Shown here: piece by piece, positions 27,563 through 36,000 of the stretch
Layout of the letters: every line of letters begins with the position of its first letter
Numbering within the stretch: the stretch's first letter is position 1
NCBI RefSeq assembly: GCF_004310335.1
Contig: NZ_SIRS01000005.1
Coordinates: 372,001-436,000, forward strand
From: Hyunsoonleella pacifica
Lineage (GTDB): Bacteria; Bacteroidota; Bacteroidia; Flavobacteriales; Flavobacteriaceae
Length of the DNA: 64,000 nt
Reading direction: 5' to 3'
Notes under the pieces: model-generated
Database searches by the model: none
Told to the model about the DNA's origin: nothing
What the model saw: the letters and a program-made list of their open reading frames with translations, nothing else
Made by a program: the position numbers and the translations under genes

Positions 27563-28675
27563 TTATTTGATAATTACGCGTTTTACACGTTGTGATATCC
27601 CAGTGATTAATTCATAAGAAATAGTACCTGCTCCTTCTGCTAGAGTCTCAGCAGAAGTAGTTTTCCCATCAAAAACAATAACCTCATTACCTTCCTTACA
27701 ATCAATACCTGTAATATTTACCATAATCATATCCATGCAAACAATACCTATAATAGGTGCTTTTTTCCCATTTATGGTAACAAATCCTTTACCATTTCCA
27801 TAAATCCTACCAATACCATCAGCATGACCTAAAGGTAATGTAGCGGTTTTAGTAAATGGCTCATCACTCTTATATGCACGATTATATCCAACAGATTCTC
27901 CCTTTTCAATTTGATGTATCTGAGAAATCACTGTTTTTAAACTAGCAATAGGTTTAAGATGGGCACTTTCTTTCGCAGAATTTCCATAGCCATATAGTCC
28001 TATACCGCAACGTATCATATCTAAATGAGCCACAGGATAATTTAAAACACCAGATGTGTTACATATATGTAATATAGGTTTATATCCAATAGCTTTAGAA
28101 AGGCTTTCAGCTATAGCTTTAAAATTATTAATCTGACTGAGAGTAAACGTTTTTTCATTCAAATCTTCACTAGCAGCTAAATGAGAAAATAAAGATTTTA
28201 CCCTAACTGTCTTTGTTTGTTTAAGTTTTGAAACGATGTAATCCACATCATTTTCCCAAAACCCTAGACGGTTTAAACCTGTATTAAACTTTATATGAAT
28301 TGGGTATTCATGTTGCTTCTCCGCTTCAGCGAAAGCAATAAATTCATGTAAAATTTTAGCGTTGTATAGGTTGGGTTCTAAGCAGTTTTCAAGTATAATA
28401 TCAAAATTAACTCTAAGTGTATGTAAAACTAATATAGGTTTTGTAACACCTGCTTGCCTCAAAGCCACTCCTTCATTGGCATAGGCTACTGCAAAATAAT
28501 CAATATCAAGATCTTCTAAATAAATTGCAATTTCATCAGCATCATTGCCATAAGCAAATGCTTTAACTACTGCTAAGAATTTTGTATTGCTTTTTAATTT
28601 AGATTTTAAATACTCAAAGTTATGTTTAAGAGCTCTTAAATCTATTTCAAGAATAGTTTCTTGCACTTTAGGCAT
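27563..28675 (-). CDS. alr: Alanine racemase
   Basis: Pyridoxal-phosphate enzyme making D-alanine for peptidoglycan; 370 residues. The PLP lysine lies in FLAVVKAFAYGND, a variant of the common VVKADAYGHG that I recall as usual in Bacteroidota. The second catalytic tyrosine is in SVGYNRAYKS, followed by PLGHADGIGR and IVCMDMIMVNIT of the C-terminal barrel. Its ATG overlaps the tdk stop by one base (TGATG), so translation is coupled. Bacteroidota often have another alr domain fused to murF elsewhere; this is the stand-alone form. Confidence 0.92.
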   Translation of the reverse strand: MPKVQETILEIDLRALKHNFEYLKSKLKSNTKFLAVVKAFAYGNDADEIAIYLEDLDIDYFAVAYANEGVALRQAGVTKPILVLHTLRVNFDIILENCLEPNLYNAKILHEFIAFAEAEKQHEYPIHIKFNTGLNRLGFWENDVDYIVSKLKQTKTVRVKSLFSHLAASEDLNEKTFTLSQINNFKAIAESLSKAIGYKPILHICNTSGVLNYPVAHLDMIRCGIGLYGYGNSAKESAHLKPIASLKTVISQIHQIEKGESVGYNRAYKSDEPFTKTATLPLGHADGIGRIYGNGKGFVTINGKKAPIIGIVCMDMIMVNITGIDCKEGNEVIVFDGKTTSAETLAEGAGTISYELITGISQRVKRVIIK

Positions 28676-29316
28676 CAGGATTTCTTTTGTTTAGGAGAAA
28701 CATCTTCTATATCTTTAACCTTCATAGTCTTAATTTTTTCGCTTATTGTAGCCTTATAATATGCAGCTCTACTTAACGGCTCATACTCATCTACTTCTCC
28801 TAACATTACAATATCATCGTTTTTAGATTTTCTGTAGCTATATTGCGCTAAATTACCTGTACGAGTACACACTGCATGTACTTTGGTAACATATTCAGCA
28901 GTTGCCATCAAATAGGGCATTGGTCCAAACGGATTTCCCTTAAAATCCATATCTAAACCAGCTACAATTACCCGAATACCTTTATTAGCCAAATCATTAC
29001 ATACACGTACTATTTCGTCATCAAAAAATTGGGCTTCATCAATGCCTACTACATCACAATTATCTGCTAAAATAGGGATGTTAGCTGCTGCAGGTACTGG
29101 TGTAGAGCGAATTTGATTCTCGTCGTGAGATACTACCATATCTTCATCGTAACGTATATCAATTGCTGGCTTAAAAATTTCAACCTTCTGTCTTGCAAAC
29201 TGTGCACGTTTTAAACGGCGGATAAGCTCTTCTGTTTTTCCAGAGAACATGGAACCACAGATAACTTCAATCCATCCAAATTGTTCTTTATGATTTACTG
29301 TATTTTCGAGAAACAT
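28675..29316 (-). CDS. tdk: Thymidine kinase (type II)
   Basis: Phosphorylates thymidine for salvage; 213 residues. Walker A is [19 protein letters not shown], the Walker B/lid segment is [15 protein letters not shown], and the thymidine-binding region [24 protein letters not shown] follows. The zinc-binding cysteines of typical type II enzymes are largely missing: CTRTG keeps one of the first CxxC pair, and [10 protein letters not shown] has none where CxxC is usual. It is coupled to alr by a one-base overlap. thyA, the alternative route to dTMP, is 26 kb away in the same window. Confidence 0.94.
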   Translation of the reverse strand: MFLENTVNHKEQFGWIEVICGSMFSGKTEELIRRLKRAQFARQKVEIFKPAIDIRYDEDMVVSHDENQIRSTPVPAAANIPILADNCDVVGIDEAQFFDDEIVRVCNDLANKGIRVIVAGLDMDFKGNPFGPMPYLMATAEYVTKVHAVCTRTGNLAQYSYRKSKNDDIVMLGEVDEYEPLSRAAYYKATISEKIKTMKVKDIEDVSPKQKKS

Positions 29317-29426
29317 TTTGTAATTTTAACACTAAAACTAAGCTATCGCACGTTTTGTATAAAGGTGGCGTAAATTTATTAAAATCGAAAGTCTAAATCG
29401 CATTAATTTTTTAAAATTATATTAAG

Positions 29427-30176
29427 ATGAAGAAGAAGCTGGAATCTGAGTTAATAAGTGTAGCACATAGAATTCTTAAATTAAAAGGAAAAGAAGATGT
29501 GTTAAAGATGCATGAAGAAGCGCGTATACTTTATGAAAAGCTTTCGGTTTTAAAATTTGCACATGAAAATTTTGAGGATGACATCCCAACTATTGGTAAT
29601 AATTCTTCATTTTTTAATATGTTGGATACTGCTTTTAATAATAAAATAAGTGATAATATTGAAGTTGAGGATAAAATCTATATTAATCTTGATGATGTAG
29701 TAGATGATGATATTTCTGAGCCTGTGATGAACAAAATAAAGGATATGGTAGAATTCATGCCCGAAGAACTTCCTCAGAAGGAAGTTGATGAATTTGTAGC
29801 ATCAGTTGTACCTAAAAAAGAGCATCATAAAAGTGAGTTGGAAGACTTGACTGCTGATTTTAAAGATTTGCCTGTGTTTGAACCTATTTCTAAAGTTCAA
29901 AAAACAAATGGACATAAAAAAGTATCTTTAAATGACCGAGTTAAAAGCGGAGGGTTAAATATTGGGTTAAATGATAAAATTGCTTTTATTAAACATTTAT
30001 TTGATGGTAACACAACAGATTATGATCGTGTAATTTCTCAATTAAACACCACACAATCTCTTGAAGATGCCAATCGTTTTATAGAAACTATTATAAAGCC
30101 TGATTATAATAACTGGCTTGGAAAAGAAGAATTTGAAGAACGTTTTAAAGAAATTATTGAAGCTAAGTTTAACTAA
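29427..30176 (+). CDS. Conserved protein of unknown function
   Basis: Unrecognised 249-residue cytoplasmic protein. N-terminal helices (1-45, MKKKLESELISVAHRILKLKGKEDVLKMHEEARILYEKL) lead to a long acidic, probably disordered middle (about 50-165) and a well-ordered-looking C-terminal domain (about 175-249) with LNDKIAFIKHLFDGNTTDYDRVISQLNT and KPDYNNWLGKEEFEERF. I recall this C-terminal pattern in Flavobacteriia near rsmI and alr, without known function. Its stop overlaps the opposing DUF2867 stop in the tetranucleotide CTAA. Confidence 0.75.
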   Translation: MKKKLESELISVAHRILKLKGKEDVLKMHEEARILYEKLSVLKFAHENFEDDIPTIGNNSSFFNMLDTAFNNKISDNIEVEDKIYINLDDVVDDDISEPVMNKIKDMVEFMPEELPQKEVDEFVASVVPKKEHHKSELEDLTADFKDLPVFEPISKVQKTNGHKKVSLNDRVKSGGLNIGLNDKIAFIKHLFDGNTTDYDRVISQLNTTQSLEDANRFIETIIKPDYNNWLGKEEFEERFKEIIEAKFN

Positions 30177-30658
30177 ATCTTATAGGCTTGCTTAACCATA
30201 CGCTTTACTATAACTACATGAAATGGTCTAATTAAAGCCATATAAATCTTTCCAAATAAATTATTGTATTTTACTAAAGTAGTAACCTTGATATTATGTT
30301 GTTGCTCTTTCGAATTAAAAACACTTACTCTAAAATCTAAGTGTTTATCATCAGCACCGAGTAATATCTCATTATCTTCAACACTAAATACTTTAATAAA
30401 TCCAATATTTTCCCCAGGTTTATATTGCGGCGTAAAGTCTTTATCCATATCTGTTTTTAAGCCAAATACTTTAACTATTGCATTACGTAAACGCATCAGG
30501 AAGGCAACCCATTTAGGCATGGTTCCAAAAATTAAATGCGCTATAGTTTCTAGTGAATCTTTATGATTTGTAATTGAAAACGTATCAGTAAAATCTATTT
30601 TAGAAAGTGCTTGTTTAATGCCAAGTGTATCAGGACATTTTTCTGTTTTTACAACCAT
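30173..30658 (-). CDS. DUF2867-family protein
   Basis: Cytoplasmic protein of 161 residues that fits DUF2867, a SRPBCC-like helix-grip family of unknown function found in many bacteria. Recognisable: MPKWVAFLMRLRNAIVKVFGLKT near the middle, then GFIKVFSVEDNEILLGADDKHLDFRVSVF and RPFHVVIVKRMV at the C-terminus. It is divergent from a TetR gene, and its -33 and -7 boxes lie within two copies of a repeated site, so it is very likely the regulated target of that TetR. Confidence 0.8.
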   Translation of the reverse strand: MVVKTEKCPDTLGIKQALSKIDFTDTFSITNHKDSLETIAHLIFGTMPKWVAFLMRLRNAIVKVFGLKTDMDKDFTPQYKPGENIGFIKVFSVEDNEILLGADDKHLDFRVSVFNSKEQQHNIKVTTLVKYNNLFGKIYMALIRPFHVVIVKRMVKQAYKI

Positions 30659-30680
30659 TGATTTTATATTTAAATCTAAA

Positions 30681-30742
30681 ATTAGGTCAAATATACTAAT
30701 TTTTTAATGATTAGGTCAATGTTACTAAATTTAATATATTTG
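30681..30742. promoter_or_regulatory. Divergent promoters with two operator-like repeats
   Basis: Two 20-bp direct repeats with 16 identical positions (ATTAGGTCAA-N3-TACTAA) start at 30681 and 30710, 29 bp apart. On the minus strand, TTG (30719-30717, in repeat 2), 21 nt, then TATATTTG (30695-30688, in repeat 1) form the DUF2867 promoter. On the plus strand, TATATTTG at 30735-30742 is the -7 box for tetR, whose -33 region falls in repeat 2. Confidence 0.7.
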
Positions 30743-30746
30743 ATTC

Positions 30747-31367
30747 ATGGGTAATACTAAAGATAAAATTCTGGTAACGGCTTTAGAACTATTTAATACG
30801 CAAGGAATGGCTAAAGTTACTTTAAGAACTATTGCCAGTAAAATGGGGATTAGCCAAGGCAATTTAAATTATCATTTTAAGAAACGGGAGGATATAGTTG
30901 AGGCTCTTTATTTTCAAATTGTTGAAAGTATAAATCAAGTTATTGCAAGTAGCATGCAATTTGAAAATCATTTGGAAAGTGTTTTTAGTGTTTCTAAAGC
31001 TATCATGTTTACTTTTTATAAGTATCAGTTTTTCTTATTAGATTTTGTTTTAATAATGCGAGAGCACAAAAAAATTAAAACACATTACGTAAAGTTAATT
31101 CAGCAAAGAGAACTAGAATTTTTAAATATGATTGATGTATTAATTGACAAAAACCTCATCCGAAAGCCTCTTTTCTCAAATGAATACAATAATCTTTTTA
31201 AACGTTTTCAGATTTTAAGTGATTTTTGGATGTCTTCAGTAGTAGTAGAAAAAGGTAAAATTACTAAGGCATCGGTTCATCAATACTCAGAAATCATTTA
31301 TCAATCTATTTTTCCCTATTTAACTTTAAAGGGGCAAAAACTATATAAGTCTGTATCTTTAGCGTAA
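30747..31367 (+). CDS. TetR/AcrR-family regulator
   Basis: Transcription factor of 206 residues. The N-terminal helix-turn-helix is ILVTALELFNTQGMAKVTLRTIASKMGISQGNLNYHFKKRED; the remainder is a helical sensor domain with many aromatic residues (FYKYQFFLLDFVLIMREHKK), suggesting a hydrophobic ligand. The ATG lies only 4 nt after the -7 box, so the mRNA could be leaderless or the start could be slightly further in, although no closer ATG fits. It should control itself and the divergent DUF2867 gene through the two repeats between them. Confidence 0.88.
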   Translation: MGNTKDKILVTALELFNTQGMAKVTLRTIASKMGISQGNLNYHFKKREDIVEALYFQIVESINQVIASSMQFENHLESVFSVSKAIMFTFYKYQFFLLDFVLIMREHKKIKTHYVKLIQQRELEFLNMIDVLIDKNLIRKPLFSNEYNNLFKRFQILSDFWMSSVVVEKGKITKASVHQYSEIIYQSIFPYLTLKGQKLYKSVSLA

Positions 31368-31385
31368 TTTTAATTTAAAACTTAA

Positions 31386-32060
31386 ATGAGTAAACTATTT
31401 ATAGTACCAACTCCAATAGGGAATTTAAAGGATATGACCTTTAGAGCCGTTGAAGTTTTAAAAGAAGCTGATTTAATTCTAGCTGAAGACACCAGAACTT
31501 CAGGGAAGCTTTTAAAGCATTTTGAAATTACAACCCACATGCAATCTCACCATATGCACAATGAGCATAAAACGGTGGAGCAAATTATACAAAAATTAAA
31601 ATCTGAAACTACGGTTGCACTAATAAGTGATGCTGGAACACCAGCAATTTCAGATCCTGGTTTTTTACTATCTAGAGCTTGTATTGAAAATAATATAGCT
31701 ATTGAATGTTTACCAGGAGCCACTGCCTTTGTGCCAGCACTAGTAAATTCTGGATTACCAAATGATAAGTTTGTATTTGAAGGGTTTTTACCAGTAAAAA
31801 AAGGGCGACAAACCAGATTATTATTGCTTGCTGAAGAAACCAGAACTATAGTTTTTTACGAAAGCCCGCATAAACTTGTTAAAACTCTTGGACATTTTTG
31901 TGAGTATTTTGGAGAAAACCGACTAGTTTCTGTATCCAGAGAGTTAACAAAACTCTACGAAGAGACTGTTCGAGGAACAGCCAAAGAAGTATTTGAATAT
32001 TACACTAATAAACCGCCAAAAGGAGAAATAGTTATTGTTGTAGGTGGAAAAAATAAATAA
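31386..32060 (+). CDS. rsmI: 16S rRNA 2'-O-methyltransferase (cytidine 1402)
   Basis: Methylates the ribose of C1402 in the decoding site of 16S rRNA. Tetrapyrrole-methylase fold, 224 residues, slightly shorter than the 270-290 of many homologues because the C-terminal extension is short. Signatures: MSKLFIVPTPIGNLKDMTFRAVEVLKEADLILAEDTRTS, VALISDAGTPAISDPG (SAM binding) and CLPGATAFVPALVNSGLP. It lies 18 nt after the TetR stop and one base before the HopJ-like gene. Confidence 0.94.
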   Translation: MSKLFIVPTPIGNLKDMTFRAVEVLKEADLILAEDTRTSGKLLKHFEITTHMQSHHMHNEHKTVEQIIQKLKSETTVALISDAGTPAISDPGFLLSRACIENNIAIECLPGATAFVPALVNSGLPNDKFVFEGFLPVKKGRQTRLLLLAEETRTIVFYESPHKLVKTLGHFCEYFGENRLVSVSRELTKLYEETVRGTAKEVFEYYTNKPPKGEIVIVVGGKNK

Positions 32061-32061
32061 A

Positions 32062-32406
32062 ATGAACATAGAAGAATTTAAAAACAAACTTATAAATAAA
32101 CCAACCAAAATTGATTTTTCTGAGACTATGGCTATTATAGACTCTAATTACAATTTTATGCCAACCGCTTTTAAAAACGGAAGTTTAGAAAATGTAACAG
32201 GGCAAAATTCTGGCTCTTGTAAACTATTTGCTTTTGCAAAAGCACAAGGTTTAACAAAAGATGAAACACTTGCCTGTTTTGGTCAGTTTTACTTTGAAGA
32301 TGTGCTAAAAGATCCTGATGGAGACGGGCATCAAAATATTAGAAACTTCATAAAAACAGGTTTTGAAGGTTTGAGTTTTGAAAATAATCCTTTAAAAGAA
32401 AAATAA
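32062..32406 (+). CDS. HopJ-family protein
   Basis: Small cytoplasmic protein of 114 residues matching the HopJ family, named after a Pseudomonas type III effector. Homologues are widespread in free-living bacteria, and no type III secretion genes are present here, so an effector role is unlikely; the real function is unknown. Signatures: FSETMAIIDSNYNFMPTAFKNG, GSCKLFAFAK and HQNIRNFIKTG. A frame starting 18 nt upstream, inside rsmI, would use no ATG; I use the ATG at 32062, one base after the rsmI stop. Confidence 0.85.
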   Translation: MNIEEFKNKLINKPTKIDFSETMAIIDSNYNFMPTAFKNGSLENVTGQNSGSCKLFAFAKAQGLTKDETLACFGQFYFEDVLKDPDGDGHQNIRNFIKTGFEGLSFENNPLKEK

Positions 32407-32424
32407 AACGCTTTTAAAATAAAG

Positions 32425-32997
32425 ATGAAAAAACTACTAGATGAGATTAAACAATGCACAATCTGCAAAGAGCATTTAGCTTTAGGCCCTCGTCCTGTAG
32501 TATCAGCGCACCCTGAATCTAAAATTGTAATTATTGGGCAGGCTCCAGGAACCAAAGTACATGCTTCTGGTGTACCTTGGGACGATGCTAGTGGTAGACA
32601 ACTACGAAAATGGCTAAACGTTACAGATGATGAGTTTTATGATGAAAAGAAATTCGCCATAATCCCTATGGGATTTTGTTACCCTGGAAAAGGAAAAACA
32701 GGCGATTTACCGCCACGCACAGAATGTGCACCTCAATGGCATAAACCTTTATTTGATGAATTGAAACATGTTGAGCTGGTTATTTTAATTGGGATGTATG
32801 CTCAAAAGTATTACTTAGGAAAAGCTGCTAAAAAAACATTAACTGAAACGGTAGATAATTTTCAAGAATATTTACCAAAGTATTTTCCCTTACCACATCC
32901 ATCACCTAGAAATAGATTTTGGCTCACAAAAAACCCTTGGTTTGAGGTTGAGGTTTTGCTGGAGTTGAGGAGGCGGGTAAAAGATTTAGTTAAATAA
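32425..32997 (+). CDS. Uracil-DNA glycosylase family protein
   Basis: DNA-repair enzyme family, 190 residues. The active-site motif is IVIIGQAPGTKVHASGVPW (GQAPG), and the second motif is LPHPSPRNR (HPSPRN). A CxxC pair is at CTICKEH near the N-terminus, but the full four-cysteine iron-sulfur set of family 4 enzymes is not evident, so I place it in the general superfamily and do not call a family number. It ends a four-gene co-directional group (tetR, rsmI, hopJ-like, udg). Confidence 0.85.
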   Translation: MKKLLDEIKQCTICKEHLALGPRPVVSAHPESKIVIIGQAPGTKVHASGVPWDDASGRQLRKWLNVTDDEFYDEKKFAIIPMGFCYPGKGKTGDLPPRTECAPQWHKPLFDELKHVELVILIGMYAQKYYLGKAAKKTLTETVDNFQEYLPKYFPLPHPSPRNRFWLTKNPWFEVEVLLELRRRVKDLVK

Positions 32998-33020
32998 ATT
33001 TTCAACCCCATATCTGTAAC

Positions 33021-33048
33021 AAAAAACCTCCCCATTTCTGAGAAGGCT
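33021..33048 (-). terminator. Terminator of the SusC-like/macroglobulin operon, GAAA-capped
   Basis: Minus-strand stem AAGCCTTC / GGAGGTT (with G-U pairs) capped by TCAGAAATGG, followed by a T-run. It lies 29 nt beyond the macroglobulin stop. The cap can close as U-G, C-G and A-U pairs around a GAAA tetraloop. Confidence 0.75.
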
Positions 33049-33076
33049 TTAACCAATAAGGCAAAAAAGGAATGGC

Positions 33077-36000
33077 TTAATTCTTAATTTCTAAAGTATT
33101 CCCCGAAATCCAAGTTTTAAACTCATCGCCATAATACAAATAGGCCGTACTTGCAGGTGCTTTGTATCTACCAGCTATATCTGCTTTTAAATCTAAACGG
33201 ATAGTTTTGGTTTCGGAGGCATCAAATTCTCTCCAGTAAAACACTAAATAATTATCAAAAATCTCGTAGTAGGCTACTTTGTTTTGTTCTAAAATCTCTT
33301 TGAGTTGCCAAGGCTGTGGTGTTGCACCAGAAGGTATACCAATAATAGCAGTTACCATACCCAGCTTTTCTACTTTTTTATTTGAAACATTTACGGTCAT
33401 ACTTACATTATCGCCAACATTATATGATGCCTCCGTAATTACAGTTTCTAATTTTAACGGACATTCTCCTGAAGTATCAGGTAAACTACTATCCCACATT
33501 ACATTCAGAGCATAAGGAAATGTAGTTTTAGGGTTATTAAATTTTACAGTAAGTGTTTGATTTCCGTCTGTGATATAATCGGTAATATTAGGAATTGTTA
33601 TTTTTCCATTTTCACTCAAATTCAATTTTTCGTGTAGTATATTCCCTTTTATTACCAGTTCAACAACGTCTTTACTAGTTATTATTTTTTGTTTTTCACG
33701 TTTTGTATAAGCTATTAGTGCTTTTAATGCCATAGCGGTAGATTGTGTAGAACCAAATCGGTTATACTCTCGTTTTCCTACAATATGTTTAATACCCTTT
33801 GAAATTAATGCATCATTATTCGTGTTATCCCGCATTAAGGCTAATAAGGTAAACGCAACTGTTTCAATGTTTTTAGCATTACCATAAGAACGTGTAATTG
33901 TATTGGCTACAGGAAGATCTTGAAAATCGTGTGTTTTAATGTTTTGCTTTATTCTTTTTATTAAAGTTTCAGCATTTTCAATTTGATTTAGATTATAGCT
34001 TGCCAATGCTAAAAGTGCCATTTTGTAAGTGTCGTTACTTTTTAAAGCGTCTTTGTAAGCGGTATTATATTCCAAGCGGAAATCCTCATTTATTTTAGAT
34101 TCGCTCAACGCATAAACAATGTAAGCATTGGCCACATCAATAGGCGAGCTTGCAAAACTATCATACCCTTTTTTGCTTTTTTGGAAACCTCCTTTGCCAT
34201 CTTTTCTGCTCAATAACCATTTTACGGTTCTATCAATCATATTTTGATCCACACCTGTATACACTTCTTTCATTTCAGTAAATTCTAAAATACCATATGC
34301 GGTTAAGGTTTCATGTGGTGGTGTGTGCCCAAACCATTCAAACCCACCTTCCTTGGTTTCAAAACTTATTAAACGCTTATATCCTTTTTTGATAAAACCC
34401 ATCGCCTTTGCCTCAATCTCTGGATTGCTTTTACCTGCTTCTTTTAAATATTTTAACACCATTATATTTGGGTAAGTTGATGACGACGTTTGTTCAAAAC
34501 ACCCGTAAGGTTGCCTAATAAGGCCTTCAATACCATCCATTACATCTCCAATGACATCAGTATAAATATTAAATTCAGCTTTTAAACTATGTTGTACTAC
34601 ATGGTTAATATCAAAGTTGAAAGACTGTGATTTTGAACCTGAAATAGATAACTCAGTTGGAAAATAAGGGCTTAAAATAGTTACATTTCGTTTCACAATA
34701 TCTGTTGCTTCATCTGATTTCAAACTTACCTGAATCGTAGCATTCTCTCCCTTCTTTATAGGTATTACACTTATGTTTTTAATTGCAGTATGTTTAGCTT
34801 TCAAGACCATTTCAGATTCAAAAGGCTTTAAAAGTTTAAGATGCTCTGGTAATAGTAATTTTAAATTAGCAGTAATAGGGCGATCTGTTTCATTAGTTAC
34901 CGAAATTGGTAAAACCACAGTATCATTTAACGCCATATAATTTGGTGCTTTAAAATCTATATTCAATAATTTATTTGTAGCATACAGTGTTTCTTTTCTA
35001 CCTACAAGACCGTCAAATCCAACACCTTCAGCAGTAACTTTAAAAGATGTTATAGCATCAGAATTGTAAAACTCAAATTCAGCTTTTCCATGTTCATCGG
35101 TTTGTACCACAGGATTCCAATAAATGGTTTGTCTAAAATCGGTACGTTCTTCTGGCAAGGTTTTACTATCATATTTAGGCACATAAAACAACTTTGATCT
35201 ATACGTTTTAGGCCCATTATAATCGTAAAAATTTGTTGCCGTATAATTGTTATACTTGGCATTATTTAACTTTTTCTTTCCGTAGTTATAAAAACTATTA
35301 TTCTTTGTTGTAATGATAATTACACCATTAGCCCCTCTACTTCCATAAACAGCTGTTGCTGCTGCATCTTTAAGAACAGATAGATTTTTGATATTGTTTA
35401 GGTCAATATCATTAATATCTTGTACCACCCCATCTACAACAACAAGCGGGTTGCTATTACCACTAAAAGAAGCTGCACCTCTTATAATTACTTTAGAGTT
35501 GTTTCCTGGAAGAAAACCTTCTGATATTGTAACACCAGAAACACGACCTTGTAATGTTCTCGCCAAATCACTATCAATAGAAATTTCTTCGCTTACAACT
35601 TGTGCTACAGCTCCAGTAACTGAGCTTTTTTTCATAGTACCATAACCAATAACAACTACTTCATCTAAAGCATCTACATCTTCTGTTAAGGCAATATTGG
35701 CTGTAACCTCTTGTTTAATTTTAGTTTGCAAAGGTTTATCATTCTTTAAAAAGGCTTTGGATTCTGTTGAGTTGGCTCTAGATGCCGCATTTTTATCATC
35801 ATACATGGTACCTTTTTTAAATTTATCTTTTATAATTTTTAAGGGTTTTCCATCATCAGTATAGGCTACTAATGTTAAGGTTGCCAGTGCTACCGATTTA
35901 AACTGAAACTCTCCTTTATCACTTGTTTTAAATGGTAAAACATTATAACCGTCAGTATTAAATAATAATAGATTTGCTTTTACAGGATTCCCTTTTTTAT

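Noticed and set aside
32062-32406. Type III effector and pathogenicity
   Set aside because: HopJ is a family name only; homologues are widespread, and no type III secretion genes are present.
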